NCBI GenBank assembly: GCA_934446135.1
Contig: CAKSDT010000056.1
Coordinates: forward strand, 1 to 11,981
Reading direction: 5' to 3'
Source: an uncultured Clostridia bacterium
GTDB taxonomy: Bacteria > Bacillota > Clostridia > RGIG6154
Length of the DNA: 11,981 nt
Part shown: piece by piece, positions 4,729-11,828 of the stretch
How the letters are laid out: each line of letters opens with the position of its first letter
How positions within the stretch are numbered: position 1 is the first letter of the stretch
The notes under the pieces: generated by a model
The model's input: only the letters and a program-made list of their open reading frames with translations
What the model was told of the DNA's origin: nothing
Databases searched by the model: none
Position numbers and translations under genes: made by a program

Positions 4729-6678
4729 TTAAAAAACCAATTCGTCAACAGGGATTTTGGTTTTGTTTTTGCTTGCCGAGGAAATGTATTTTGAGGTGTC
4801 GCCAAGCAAAATGAAGTCATTTTTTACAGGATAGAAGTTTAAAATTTCAACTTCGTCAAATCCTAAGTTGAATTCGAGTTCTTCGCCTCTTGTTATGTAA
4901 TAGTATTTCTTTTCAAAATAAGAATATACAACATAGTCCGCATCGGGATTTATTCCGTAAATGTCCGAAACTTTAACTGTTGCCGATGCGTCTTTCTTGC
5001 TTTCCGAAATGTTAAAAAGTGCCATAACGCCGTTTTCGCCGACGGTGTTTACAAGTTTTATAAGTTTACCTGATTTTTCGGGGTCGTCAAATGTTGTGTC
5101 TGCCGACGGAACTGCCGCATTGTCGCACATAAGAATAAGTCCGTCATCTTCAATTATAGGCAGAATCATATCGGGGTCGGTGTCGCCCACTTTGTCGCTT
5201 ATGTAAACAGGTCCGCCGCTTATCGCTCTTAAAACGCCTGATTTAACAGAATCAATGCCCTGATTTGTCCACCACATATCCCAGTCTAAGTGATATAACT
5301 TGTCGTGGAAAAGCGAAACAAAAGCGTTTTGTTTTAAATGATTTGCAAAACTTCCCTCAATTGTCGGGAAAAAGTCGTCGGAATTGCGGGTTAAAGAAGT
5401 TTTCGGCCTTGAAAAAATGTTTTCCTGCGTAACACCCATACAGTTTATCAACTTTCCGTCAAAGTTAAGGCAAACCGAAGCGTCCAACCCCTCTGCCATA
5501 TTTTTTGCAGCCAAAACGGGTGACATATCGCCCGAAACATAGTTTTTAAGCGAACCCTGAACATCAACTTTCAAGAAGTCAATGCCTTTTTCTTTAAGAA
5601 ATCTGTGCCAGGTGTTGAAGAATTCAAAAACCTTTCCGGAATCCGAACAGTCGGGCAGCACTATGCCCGAATTAAACTTTTTGATGTTTTTGCTTTGCTC
5701 AATGTGTACTTCGCTGCCCTCTTTAATTCCCAGCCAGTATCCTAAAAATGCGTGCCATACGCCGATAAATTCAGTTCCGTATTTTTCTTTTGCTTCTTTT
5801 ACAAATCCGTCAAGACCTTGCGGGAACTTTTCATAATCTTCTTTAAAGGAAGTAAGTTTGTCACCCTCGTAACATGACCAACCGTCATCAATCAAAATCC
5901 ATTTCATAGGAATTTCTTTTTCTTTGAATTCTTCAAGTTTGGAAATAAGTCCGCCGTGCGTAACATCGTGATAAAAAGCATTCCAACTGCACCAGCCGAA
6001 ATATTTAAACATTTCGGGATATCCTCTTTCTTCTTTTGACGGAATGTTTATAATCTTTTCCGCAAAAGCATTTTCAAAAAGAATGTTTGACGCATCAAAA
6101 AGATTTTTTGCAGCGGCAAAGCATAAAAACGCACCGCTTATCTTGCTGCAGCCTAAAAATCCGGGTCTTAAAACTAACTTGTTTCCGGTAAAGTCAGACT
6201 TTGCAGAGTCTGTCGGAAGAGTTAAAAAGTAAGCCGTTTCGGTCTTTCCCTTAATACCTACGGAAATACTCTTTTTTGTTATCTCTTTTTCGGAATTTAC
6301 AAAATTAGGTTTAATCCACCACGAAGTCGAAGGAGCAGTGCAAACAAACTTTTCGCCGCAGAATAATTTTTCAAAAGAAATTTCAATCGCACCGCCGAAT
6401 GCAAACGAATGCTGACCCATAATAACATTAGGAACAATCTCGGCGTCAACACTTAAATATCCGAATTCGCCGCTTTGCTTTCCCGAAAGAACAATTTTTA
6501 GAAAATCTTCATACTTAAAAACAATTTCATTTTCCGAAAAACTTTCAATTTCCGGAATAACATTGCCCAAATCTTCATTTTCGTTTCTGTCGCATAAGTT
6601 AACCGACAGAGCCGCCCCCGAAATAACTTCGCTGCCGTTTAATATAATATCAAATCCATTTTCCCTTTTTTTAAACAT
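4729..6678 (-). CDS. GH36 Sip1/raffinose-synthase-like alpha-galactosidase
   Basis: The 649-aa protein belongs to the raffinose synthase/seed-imbibition branch of GH36, which cleaves or transfers alpha-linked galactose. It has an N-terminal beta domain (about 1-220), a TIM-barrel (about 221-520) and a C-terminal beta domain. Seen are GWCSWNAF (228-235), ILIDDGW (261-267), KVDVQ (370-374) with D372 as likely nucleophile, and RNSDDFF (431-437) with D434 or D435 as likely acid/base. The first ATG at 6735 lies in the promoter; the ATG at 6678 has AGGAG 9 nt upstream and follows the predicted transcription start. There is no signal peptide, so the enzyme acts inside the cell. No sugar transporter or regulator adjoins it. 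The exact substrate (raffinose-type sugar, galactinol or another alpha-galactoside) cannot be told. Confidence 0.85.
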   Translation of the reverse strand: MFKKRENGFDIILNGSEVISGAALSVNLCDRNENEDLGNVIPEIESFSENEIVFKYEDFLKIVLSGKQSGEFGYLSVDAEIVPNVIMGQHSFAFGGAIEISFEKLFCGEKFVCTAPSTSWWIKPNFVNSEKEITKKSISVGIKGKTETAYFLTLPTDSAKSDFTGNKLVLRPGFLGCSKISGAFLCFAAAKNLFDASNILFENAFAEKIINIPSKEERGYPEMFKYFGWCSWNAFYHDVTHGGLISKLEEFKEKEIPMKWILIDDGWSCYEGDKLTSFKEDYEKFPQGLDGFVKEAKEKYGTEFIGVWHAFLGYWLGIKEGSEVHIEQSKNIKKFNSGIVLPDCSDSGKVFEFFNTWHRFLKEKGIDFLKVDVQGSLKNYVSGDMSPVLAAKNMAEGLDASVCLNFDGKLINCMGVTQENIFSRPKTSLTRNSDDFFPTIEGSFANHLKQNAFVSLFHDKLYHLDWDMWWTNQGIDSVKSGVLRAISGGPVYISDKVGDTDPDMILPIIEDDGLILMCDNAAVPSADTTFDDPEKSGKLIKLVNTVGENGVMALFNISESKKDASATVKVSDIYGINPDADYVVYSYFEKKYYYITRGEELEFNLGFDEVEILNFYPVKNDFILLGDTSKYISSASKNKTKIPVDELVF

Positions 6679-6706
6679 ATATTTTTTCTCCTGACATTTT
6701 TTTCTT

Positions 6707-6735
6707 ATTATACTATAACATTTATCCTTTTGCAA
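6707..6735 (-). promoter_or_regulatory. Promoter of the GH36 gene
   Basis: On the minus strand, TTGCAA (6730-6735) as -35 and a perfect TATAAT (6707-6712) as -10 are spaced by 17 bp. Transcription would begin near 6700, downstream of the ATG at 6735, which rules out that upstream start. No clear terminator lies between this promoter and the preceding ATPase gene, so some read-through transcription is possible. Confidence 0.8.
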
Positions 6736-6764
6736 GAAATAAAATTAACATTTTTGATTAATAA

Positions 6765-8126
6765 TTATAAAATATGAGTTCCGTTTGCAAGGTCTTTTGA
6801 AACAAAAGAAACAAAGTAAAAAGGTATTGTAAGAAGTTTTTGTGACGGATTGTAACCGTAATTGTTTTTTGAAATTTTAATAGCAAATTCAAACTTGTTG
6901 TGGTTTGAAAATTTTTCAAGGGAGTTAAGTGTTCCCCGTCCCTTTTTAACATCTATCGGATAAAGCAAATTGTCCGACTCAACAATAAACTCAAGTTCGG
7001 AAGAAGCCTTTCCACGCCAGTAAAAAAGTTTGTTTCCTTTTGCTATAAGTTCGTTTGCAACAAAATTTTCAAAAAATATTCCCGATAAAGTGTTTTCTCT
7101 TTCGGCGGACACAAAAGAAGCCGCATTTTTACCGCTTTGGTATGAAAACATTCCTATGTCACCCAAAAACAATCTGAAATTGCTTTCACTGTCTGGCATA
7201 AGCGGCATAGTGATATGCTCTTTTAACTGAAATGACTGGTTCAAAATATGTGCCATTGTAAGCCACTGAATAGATGTGGCAAAATCTCTTGTCCTGCTTT
7301 TTTCTTCAATAAGGCCGGGCGAGAAGTTTTTTGACTCCTTATTTAACTCTTTGTAAATATTCTGAAACAAAACCCGTGAGCGAAGTACCGCTTCCTGACT
7401 TGCCTGATAAAGTTCCATATCAGAAAGATAATTGTCATACAAAACCTTCAAAACTTCCCTTGACTCTAAAAGATTTCCGCTTTCTATATAAACTTCCGCA
7501 GCCTCGGGCATGCCGCCGACAAGCAGATATTTATATATATATTCCATAGCAAGTTCGTGAACTTCCTGACGGAGAGCCTCTTTGTTTTCGTAGGACTTTT
7601 TGACAGTGTTATAAAGAATTTTGTTGCAGTTTAGCAAAAATTCGTCAAAGGTCATCGGATAAACCGTCATCTGATTTATTTTTCCGACGGGAAAAAGAAA
7701 CTTATCGCTTCCGGCAGATCCTCTTTTGTGCGTTTCCCGCTGAAGTTTAATTCTAACCATTGAACCCGTTGCGATAACAGGAATTTTTCTGAAATCCTGA
7801 CAAAAATATTTAAGAGACGAAACAATATTCGGACATTCCTGAACCTCATCAAATATTAATAATGTATCTTGGTCTATTTGCTTTCCCTTGCTTAAAGAGA
7901 TGTACTCGATAATTTTTTCGGCATTTGCAGTTTTAGCACAATATTCACGAATTTCATCTTCTTTTTTAAAGTCAATATAAATATATTTGTCTTTATAATA
8001 TGTTTTGGCAAAAATCTCTTCAATAAGGTAAGTTTTGCCGACCTGCCTTGCACCCCAGACTATAAGCGGTTTTCGGCGGGGATTTTTGTTCCAGTCAATC
8101 AAATTTTGCAATGCAACTCGTTCCAT
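6765..8126 (-). CDS. AAA ATPase with DUF4143 domain
   Basis: The 453-aa protein has an N-terminal AAA_14-type ATPase and a C-terminal DUF4143 region, a common family of unknown role that is often multi-copy in anaerobes. Walker A is GARQVGKT (25-32), Walker B is LLIFDEVQ (89-96) and a sensor-like IATGS sits at 118-122. The C-terminus carries ELEFIVES (377-384) followed by YPIDVKKG (389-396), the spacing and residues of a PD-(D/E)XK nuclease-like fold (E379, D392, K394). The start is the ATG at 8126, 8 nt after AAGGAG (8135-8140); the TTG at 8132 is only 2 nt from it. The gene has its own promoter and no evident partner. The family is variously proposed to act on DNA, in toxin-antitoxin-like settings or elsewhere; none is demonstrated by this sequence. 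Confidence 0.9.
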   Translation of the reverse strand: MERVALQNLIDWNKNPRRKPLIVWGARQVGKTYLIEEIFAKTYYKDKYIYIDFKKEDEIREYCAKTANAEKIIEYISLSKGKQIDQDTLLIFDEVQECPNIVSSLKYFCQDFRKIPVIATGSMVRIKLQRETHKRGSAGSDKFLFPVGKINQMTVYPMTFDEFLLNCNKILYNTVKKSYENKEALRQEVHELAMEYIYKYLLVGGMPEAAEVYIESGNLLESREVLKVLYDNYLSDMELYQASQEAVLRSRVLFQNIYKELNKESKNFSPGLIEEKSRTRDFATSIQWLTMAHILNQSFQLKEHITMPLMPDSESNFRLFLGDIGMFSYQSGKNAASFVSAERENTLSGIFFENFVANELIAKGNKLFYWRGKASSELEFIVESDNLLYPIDVKKGRGTLNSLEKFSNHNKFEFAIKISKNNYGYNPSQKLLTIPFYFVSFVSKDLANGTHIL

Positions 8127-8155
8127 AAGCAATTCTCCTTACATTTTATGAGTTA

Positions 8156-8184
8156 ATAATAACATAACTTTCACAAATTTACAA
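8156..8184 (-). promoter_or_regulatory. Promoter of the AAA/DUF4143 gene
   Basis: On the minus strand, TTGTAA (8179-8184) and TATTAT (8156-8161) are spaced by 17 bp, giving a leader of about 20-25 nt to the ATG at 8126. Upstream lie two 13-bp direct repeats (8197-8209 and 8230-8242) that could bind a regulator. Confidence 0.65.
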
Positions 8185-8196
8185 GTTTTTTTAGCA

Positions 8197-8242
8197 ATTA
8201 CTTGCACAAATAAAGGGGTTTTTCAGACTATTATTTGCACAA
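8197..8242. repeat. Pair of 13-bp direct repeats upstream of the AAA gene promoter
   Basis: ATTACTTGCACAA (8197-8209) and ATTATTTGCACAA (8230-8242) differ at one base and lie 33 bp apart, about three helical turns. They are 13 bp and 46 bp upstream of the -35 box, placing both on one face of the DNA as activator sites often are. The binding protein is unknown. Confidence 0.5.
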
Positions 8243-8256
8243 TTCTATAAAAATAT

Positions 8257-8284
8257 AAAAAAACCGCAGACAAAAGCCTGCGGT
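8257..8284 (-). terminator. Intrinsic terminator of the DUF975 gene
   Basis: Read on the minus strand, ACCGCAG (8278-8284 read in reverse) pairs with CTGCGGT (8263-8269) across an 8-nt loop, and seven T follow (8257-8263). It lies 15 bp after the stop codon of the gene and separates it from the AAA gene promoter. Confidence 0.85.
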
Positions 8285-8298
8285 AAAATGTTTAAAAT

Positions 8299-8991
8299 TT
8301 ATTCTTCTGTAACAGTTGGCTCTGAAAATTCAGGAGCATTTCCGCCTTTTACAGTGTCATAGAAGTTTATTCTTGCAAGTTCCATATATGGAGAAACATA
8401 AATAAATACAATTCCGAGAGTTACAATTCCCAAAAGAATCCAGCCTATAAATGAAAGATCAAGAATGAAAAGTTTTCCTTTGTTGCCTTTCATCATTTTT
8501 TTGCTTTCGTTTATTGCATCAAGACCCGACATTTCAGGGTTTTCTGCAAGTATGTAAGGTGCCATAGCATATGAATATGACTTAACAATTCCCGGAACAA
8601 CCAATAAAAGCGACCATAAAATTACAAACAATCCCTCTAAAAAATAAAGAACAAAAACTTTAGGATAAATCTTAAAGGGTTCAAAAACTTTTTCGATTCT
8701 AACGCCTTTTCCGTTTCTTACATCAAGATAAATAAGAATAAGTCCGAAAGCAAAAACAGGTGCTATAAGTATCGAAAGTGCATAAGATCTGCATGAGTTT
8801 GAAATGGAAAACTTCAAAGAGTTTGTAACTCTTTCAATTTCCGAACCTGCAAACATAGGTTTGGAAGTTGATGTAAACATCAGCGAAATGCTTCCGATGA
8901 TTACAGAAACCACAAGTGCACAAAGCAGAAGTTTTCCCACATTGCCCTCAAGCTGCTGTTTGGCAAGTTTTTTAATTTCCGATCTTGTCAT
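8299..8991 (-). CDS. DUF975 family integral membrane protein
   Basis: The 230-aa protein starts MTRSEIKKLAKQQLEGNVGK, the usual charged opening of DUF975, and has four hydrophobic segments near residues 20-40, 70-90, 111-132 and 176-200. The stretch PGIVKSYSYAMAPYILAE (133-150), the NES/K-rich segment that follows, and a turn before the last helix are typical of the family. The function of DUF975 is unknown. The ATG at 8991 has GGAGAG (8999-9004) 7 nt before it, whereas a GTG at 9042 is at the predicted transcription start and can be excluded. The short acidic tail ends PTVTEE. It has its own promoter and terminator, so it is a single-gene unit. Confidence 0.88.
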   Translation of the reverse strand: MTRSEIKKLAKQQLEGNVGKLLLCALVVSVIIGSISLMFTSTSKPMFAGSEIERVTNSLKFSISNSCRSYALSILIAPVFAFGLILIYLDVRNGKGVRIEKVFEPFKIYPKVFVLYFLEGLFVILWSLLLVVPGIVKSYSYAMAPYILAENPEMSGLDAINESKKMMKGNKGKLFILDLSFIGWILLGIVTLGIVFIYVSPYMELARINFYDTVKGGNAPEFSEPTVTEE

Positions 8992-9048
8992 AAAAATTCT
9001 CTCCTTTTTGTAAGGGTGCATAGATATTTTTTTATCCCTCACAAGATA

Positions 9049-9077
9049 ATACTACAACTTTTTGCAAAATATGTCAA
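9049..9077 (-). promoter_or_regulatory. Promoter of the DUF975 gene
   Basis: On the minus strand a perfect TTGACA (9072-9077) is followed after 17 bp by TAGTAT (9049-9054). Transcription would begin near 9042, leaving a leader of about 50 nt to the ATG at 8991. Confidence 0.75.
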
Positions 9078-9111
9078 TAAGAAGATGAACCCCGGGAAAG
9101 TTAAATCAAAA

Positions 9112-9149
9112 GGACTGCCGAAAAAGCCGGTCGGCTTTTTCGGCAGCCC
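9112..9149 (-). terminator. Terminator of the class A PBP gene
   Basis: A 15-bp perfect stem, CTGCCGAAAAAGCCG (9115-9129) with CGGCTTTTTCGGCAG (9132-9146), has a minimal loop and can be extended past one mismatch by GG/CC. On the minus strand it is followed by CCTTTTGATTT. It lies about 45 bp after the PBP stop. Part of its sequence recurs at 41-61. Confidence 0.75.
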
Positions 9150-9191
9150 TTACTTGCAAGACCGCAGCATTTGTATTTTCTATCAGTTAAG

Positions 9192-11411
9192 TTAATGCTT
9201 TTTGCACTCGGATACTGCCGGCATATAAACAATTTCTGTCTTAACCGCGTCGGGCGGGCAGTTGGGGTTTGCAATCATACCGGTTGTTGTGTCAATCCGT
9301 GCCGATTGGTGGCCCGTGCAGGTTTCTGTCGGAATTTCACCTTCAGGGAAGTTTTTGGTAACAACCCTCGAACCGTTTGAAGCCGCCGCACAGTTTTCGC
9401 TTGCCAAAAGTCCCGAATCAAGGCAGATTTTTGCCGAAACTGAATTCTTATCCTCTTCCTCATCGTCCTTTTCAGGCTCGGTAGCAACATTTAAATCCTT
9501 GTTGTTCATCGAAGAATAGTCAAACTTTTTGGCAGGAAGGTCTTTTAAAGCCTCTTTCATACAAGCGTCCCATAAAGCAATCGCAGGATTTGAACCGTAT
9601 TTGGCAGTGGCTTTGGGACTGTCATAACCAACCCAGCAGCCTGCCGCATAATATGGAGTTACACCCATAAACCATCTGTCAAACTTGTCATCTGAAGTAC
9701 CGGTTTTTCCGGCAATTTCAATGGTAGATGAAATCGAAGCACCCGTACCCGTACCTCTTAAAACAACCCCTCTTAAACAGTTAAGAGTTGTCTGTGCCGC
9801 TCTTTTTGACATAGCAAGCGACTGTTTCGGAGATTTTTCAAGAATGGTTTTTCCGTTGTTGTCAAGCACTTTTTCGTATGTGAAAGGCTTTGAATACGAA
9901 CCGTTGTTGGCAAAAACAGAGTATGCCGCCGTCATATCAGCAACCGAAACACCTTTTGTAAGACCGCCCAAAGCAAGCGGAGAAATCGACCTGTCGGCAT
10001 TTTCAAGAGAAGATAAGTGCATCTTGTCTTTTGCAAAATTGTAAGATGTGTCAATTCCTACTTTTTTAAGGGTTTTGCAGGCAACCGTGTTTACAGACTG
10101 CTCAATTGCATGTCTTATGGTCATAGCACCCCTGAAACCCGAATAAGAGTTTTTGATTTCGTGGTCGCCGATTTTAAAAGGAGCGTCCACTTCAATAGTG
10201 TTTGGTTTTATTTTGTTTTTCTCAAACCCCGGACCATAAACCGTAAGCGGTTTTATGGAACTTCCCGGCTGACGGTAAGAGTCAAACGCACGGTTTAAAA
10301 TTCTGTCACCCTGCTTTTCGCCAAGTCCGCCCGAAAGTGCTTTAATTTCACCCGTTGAGGGGTCCATAATAACAATGGCAGACTGAACGGGGTCGTTTTC
10401 ATCATAATAAATGTATTTGGACGGATTTTCGTAAACTTTGTCAACAGCATTCTGAAGGTCGCGGTCCATAGTAGAATAAATCTTAAGTCCGCCGCTGTAA
10501 ACCATCTTAATCGCAACAGTTTTCGAAACGCCCAATTCTTCCTGCAAATCGTTTAAAACATCGTCAATAACTTTGTCAACAAAATTGTTGTGAGTTCCTA
10601 TTACGGCACCGTCAAAAACTTCATTGTTCTGAATTTCAAGTTTTTCCGAAACGGCTTGGTCGTATTCTTCTTTGGAAATCATCTTAAGCTCATACATCTT
10701 TTTAAGAACGATTTCCTGTTTTTCTTTGTTGTTTTCGGGATTTACAATGGGGTCGTACTTTGCAGGATACTGAGTTATGCCCGCAATGGACGCCGCCTCT
10801 GCAAGAGAAAGTTCTGCGGCACTTTTGCCGAAATACTTTTTAGCCGCGGTTTCAACACCGTTGCAGCCCTGACCCAAATAGATGGTGTTAACATAAAGTT
10901 CAAGAATTTCATCTTTGTCAAGTTTTCTGTCCATATCAATGGCACGGAAAATTTCAATAATCTTTCTTCTTGCATTTCTTTCGTTTTTGCCGGTTATGTT
11001 TTTGATAAGCTGCTGATTTATGGTACTTCCGCCGTAAGAAGAGTCACGCCTTATAATGTAGTTAAACGAGGCTTTGACAGTTCTTGGAATGTCAAAACCG
11101 AAATGTTTGTAAAACCTTTCGTCCTCAATTGCAATAAAAGCGTTGGGAAGATAATCCGGCATCTTGTCAATGTCAAGCCAAAGTCTGTTCTGCTCGCCGT
11201 ATATCTGGTCATACTCCACAAATTCTCCCTCTTTGTCCTTTGCATAAATAACGCTTGAAAAATTAAGGGCAATGGAAGTGTAATCAACTTTCTCAACTTT
11301 AGTTGCGATAAAATAGAAAATACCGGTGCACAATATTCCGCCGATTATGCCGAAAATGACAAGATATTTAATAAAGTTGAGAACAAAATTCTTGGTTATT
11401 TTGTTTTTCAT
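9192..11411 (-). CDS. Class A penicillin-binding protein (PBP1A type)
   Basis: The 739-aa bifunctional peptidoglycan synthase polymerises and cross-links glycan strands at the outer face of the membrane. It has one N-terminal membrane helix (about 13-36). The GT51 glycosyltransferase shows IEDERFYKHFGFD (95-107, catalytic E96), GGSTINQQLIKN (127-138) and a second Glu at 153. The transpeptidase has SSIK (384-387, acyl-serine S384), SVN (439-441) and KTG (569-571), so all catalytic motifs are intact. The tail after about 640 has an acidic linker (EPEKDDEEEDKN, 645-656) and five cysteines (663, 674, 697, 718, 736). The ATG at 11411 follows GGAGGT at 11417-11422. It is the only gene in its unit and has an extended -10 promoter and a WalR-type box upstream. 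Several class A paralogues usually exist, so I give no symbol. Confidence 0.95.
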   Translation of the reverse strand: MKNKITKNFVLNFIKYLVIFGIIGGILCTGIFYFIATKVEKVDYTSIALNFSSVIYAKDKEGEFVEYDQIYGEQNRLWLDIDKMPDYLPNAFIAIEDERFYKHFGFDIPRTVKASFNYIIRRDSSYGGSTINQQLIKNITGKNERNARRKIIEIFRAIDMDRKLDKDEILELYVNTIYLGQGCNGVETAAKKYFGKSAAELSLAEAASIAGITQYPAKYDPIVNPENNKEKQEIVLKKMYELKMISKEEYDQAVSEKLEIQNNEVFDGAVIGTHNNFVDKVIDDVLNDLQEELGVSKTVAIKMVYSGGLKIYSTMDRDLQNAVDKVYENPSKYIYYDENDPVQSAIVIMDPSTGEIKALSGGLGEKQGDRILNRAFDSYRQPGSSIKPLTVYGPGFEKNKIKPNTIEVDAPFKIGDHEIKNSYSGFRGAMTIRHAIEQSVNTVACKTLKKVGIDTSYNFAKDKMHLSSLENADRSISPLALGGLTKGVSVADMTAAYSVFANNGSYSKPFTYEKVLDNNGKTILEKSPKQSLAMSKRAAQTTLNCLRGVVLRGTGTGASISSTIEIAGKTGTSDDKFDRWFMGVTPYYAAGCWVGYDSPKATAKYGSNPAIALWDACMKEALKDLPAKKFDYSSMNNKDLNVATEPEKDDEEEDKNSVSAKICLDSGLLASENCAAASNGSRVVTKNFPEGEIPTETCTGHQSARIDTTTGMIANPNCPPDAVKTEIVYMPAVSECKKH

Positions 11412-11458
11412 AATCTACCTCCGGAAAGACAAACTTATTATTTGTCCATCTGTGTTAA

Positions 11459-11487
11459 ATTATAGCAGAACCCCTATAAATTGTAAA
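11459..11487 (-). promoter_or_regulatory. Extended -10 promoter of the class A PBP gene
   Basis: On the minus strand, TTTACA (11482-11487) and a perfect TATAAT (11459-11464) are spaced by 17 bp, and TGC directly precedes the -10 box, making it an extended -10. The leader to the ATG at 11411 is about 40 nt. Confidence 0.85.
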
Positions 11488-11502
11488 GTTTTTTTGCCGA
11501 TT

Positions 11503-11519
11503 GTTACAAACATTTAACA
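11503..11519 (-). promoter_or_regulatory. WalR-type box upstream of the PBP promoter
   Basis: On the minus strand the sequence is TGTTAA-ATGTT-TGTAAC, a perfect match to the known WalR/YycF consensus TGTWAH-N5-TGTWAH. It ends 15 bp before the -35 box, a suitable place for an activator. A further half site, TGTTAC, lies at 11533-11538. The PhoP box (TTHACA repeats) is a similar motif and is the main alternative; control by WalR is inferred from motif and gene function. Confidence 0.5.
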
Positions 11520-11557
11520 ATTCCGACTCATTGTAACAAATCTCATTTAAAATTAAA

Positions 11558-11593
11558 GGCCGTTTAAAAAGCAAACCCGCTTTTTAAACAGCC
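11558..11593 (-). terminator. Terminator downstream of the exporter remnant
   Basis: GTTTAAAAAGC (11562-11572) pairs perfectly with GCTTTTTAAAC (11579-11589). Beyond one mismatch GGC/GCC (11558-11560/11591-11593) extends the stem, and on the minus strand TTTAATTTT follows. It lies 9 bp after the stop of the ABC exporter scrap, as expected for the terminator of the original gene. Confidence 0.65.
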
Positions 11594-11601
11594 CCATAAA
11601 T

Positions 11602-11709
11602 TCAGATAGCAAAGTTCTGGCTTTCAGTCTGAATGTCGCACATCTTTTTAAATATTCCGTTCTGATTTAAAAGTTCCGGCGGAGAGCCTTGATAAGTCCG
11701 ATTGCTTTT
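11602..11709 (-). pseudogene. C-terminal remnant of an ABC exporter ATP-binding protein
   Basis: A 35-codon minus-strand frame, bounded by stops on both sides, ends in a peptide containing SPPELLNQNGIFKKMCDIQ and finishing SQNFAI. The pattern ELL-x3-G-I-[FY]-x-K-x2-DIQ is the usual C-terminus of fused membrane/ATPase exporters of the MsbA/LmrA type, where it follows the H-switch by about 40 residues. No Walker motifs or membrane part are present anywhere in the window, and an in-frame stop precedes the scrap. A ribosome binding site (GAAGGAG, 11720-11726) and an ATG at 11717 lie only a few bases upstream in a different frame. I read this as a gene that has lost nearly all its interior by deletion. 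The homology is judged by eye. Confidence 0.55.
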
Positions 11710-11717
11710 TCAATCAT
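11667..11717 (-). CDS. Possible 16-aa peptide or 5' remnant of a deleted gene
   Basis: The ATG at 11717 opens a 16-codon frame reading MIEKAIGLIKALRRNF before TAA. GAAGGAG (11720-11726) is upstream, but only 2 nt from the ATG, which is too close for good initiation. A TTG at 11713 would be better spaced and opens another short frame. It overlaps the exporter scrap in a different frame and most likely represents the start of the deleted gene rather than a functional peptide. Confidence 0.2.
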   Translation of the reverse strand: MIEKAIGLIKALRRNF

Positions 11718-11734
11718 ATCTCCTTCTTTATTCA

Positions 11735-11750
11735 GTTAGTCAAAACTAAC
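11735..11750. promoter_or_regulatory. MarR-like palindromic operator
   Basis: GTTAGT (11735-11740) and ACTAAC (11745-11750) form a perfect 6-bp inverted repeat around CAAA. Palindromes of the TTAGT...ACTAA kind sit upstream of many clostridial MarR/ABC-exporter operons. This one is in the leader between the promoter at 11800-11828 and the ribosome binding site at 11720. No MarR gene is present in the window. Confidence 0.45.
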
Positions 11751-11768
11751 CAAATATCAAAAAATAAA

Positions 11769-11781
11769 AGGTTCAAAACCT
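11769..11781 (-). promoter_or_regulatory. Small leader hairpin with T tract, possible attenuator
   Basis: AGGTT (11777-11781, read on minus) pairs with AACCT (11769-11773) across a 3-nt loop, and the minus strand continues TTTATTTTTT. The stem is only 5 bp, so this is a weak terminator at best. Its place between promoter and operator suggests leader control of the lost gene. Confidence 0.25.
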
Positions 11782-11799
11782 CAAATAACTCCACTAAGC

Positions 11800-11828
11800 A
11801 TAATACCACCCCGGATATTTTTTGTCAA
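11800..11828 (-). promoter_or_regulatory. Consensus promoter of the collapsed exporter locus
   Basis: On the minus strand a perfect TTGACA (11823-11828) and TATTAT (11800-11805) are spaced by 17 bp. It is as good as any promoter in the window, yet no intact gene follows before the terminator at 11558-11593. A transcript of about 230 nt is expected. Confidence 0.75.

Larger units (their letters stand above)
11412..11601. other. PBP promoter region and terminator of the upstream remnant
   Basis: This stretch holds the PBP ribosome binding site, promoter and WalR-type box, then the terminator stem of the degraded exporter locus to its right. No gene is seen in it. Confidence 0.6.

Noticed and set aside
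4496..4732. 78-codon plus-strand open frame
   Set aside because: It begins with TTG without a ribosome binding site, reads straight through the foldback element and hairpins, and ends inside the neighbouring gene's stop region. The frame is explained by the palindrome.
6679..6735. Longer GH36 start at the ATG at 6735
   Set aside because: That ATG overlaps the -35 box, upstream of the predicted transcription start, and lacks a ribosome binding site; the ATG at 6678 has AGGAG at proper distance.
8992..9042. Longer DUF975 start at the GTG at 9042
   Set aside because: It coincides with the predicted transcription start, and the ATG at 8991 has a good ribosome binding site and begins with the family's usual N-terminus.
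10590..11258. 222-codon plus-strand frame opposite the PBP gene
   Set aside because: It is fully antisense to a gene with intact GT51 and transpeptidase motifs, shows hydrophobic low-information content, and has no ribosome binding site or recognisable domain.
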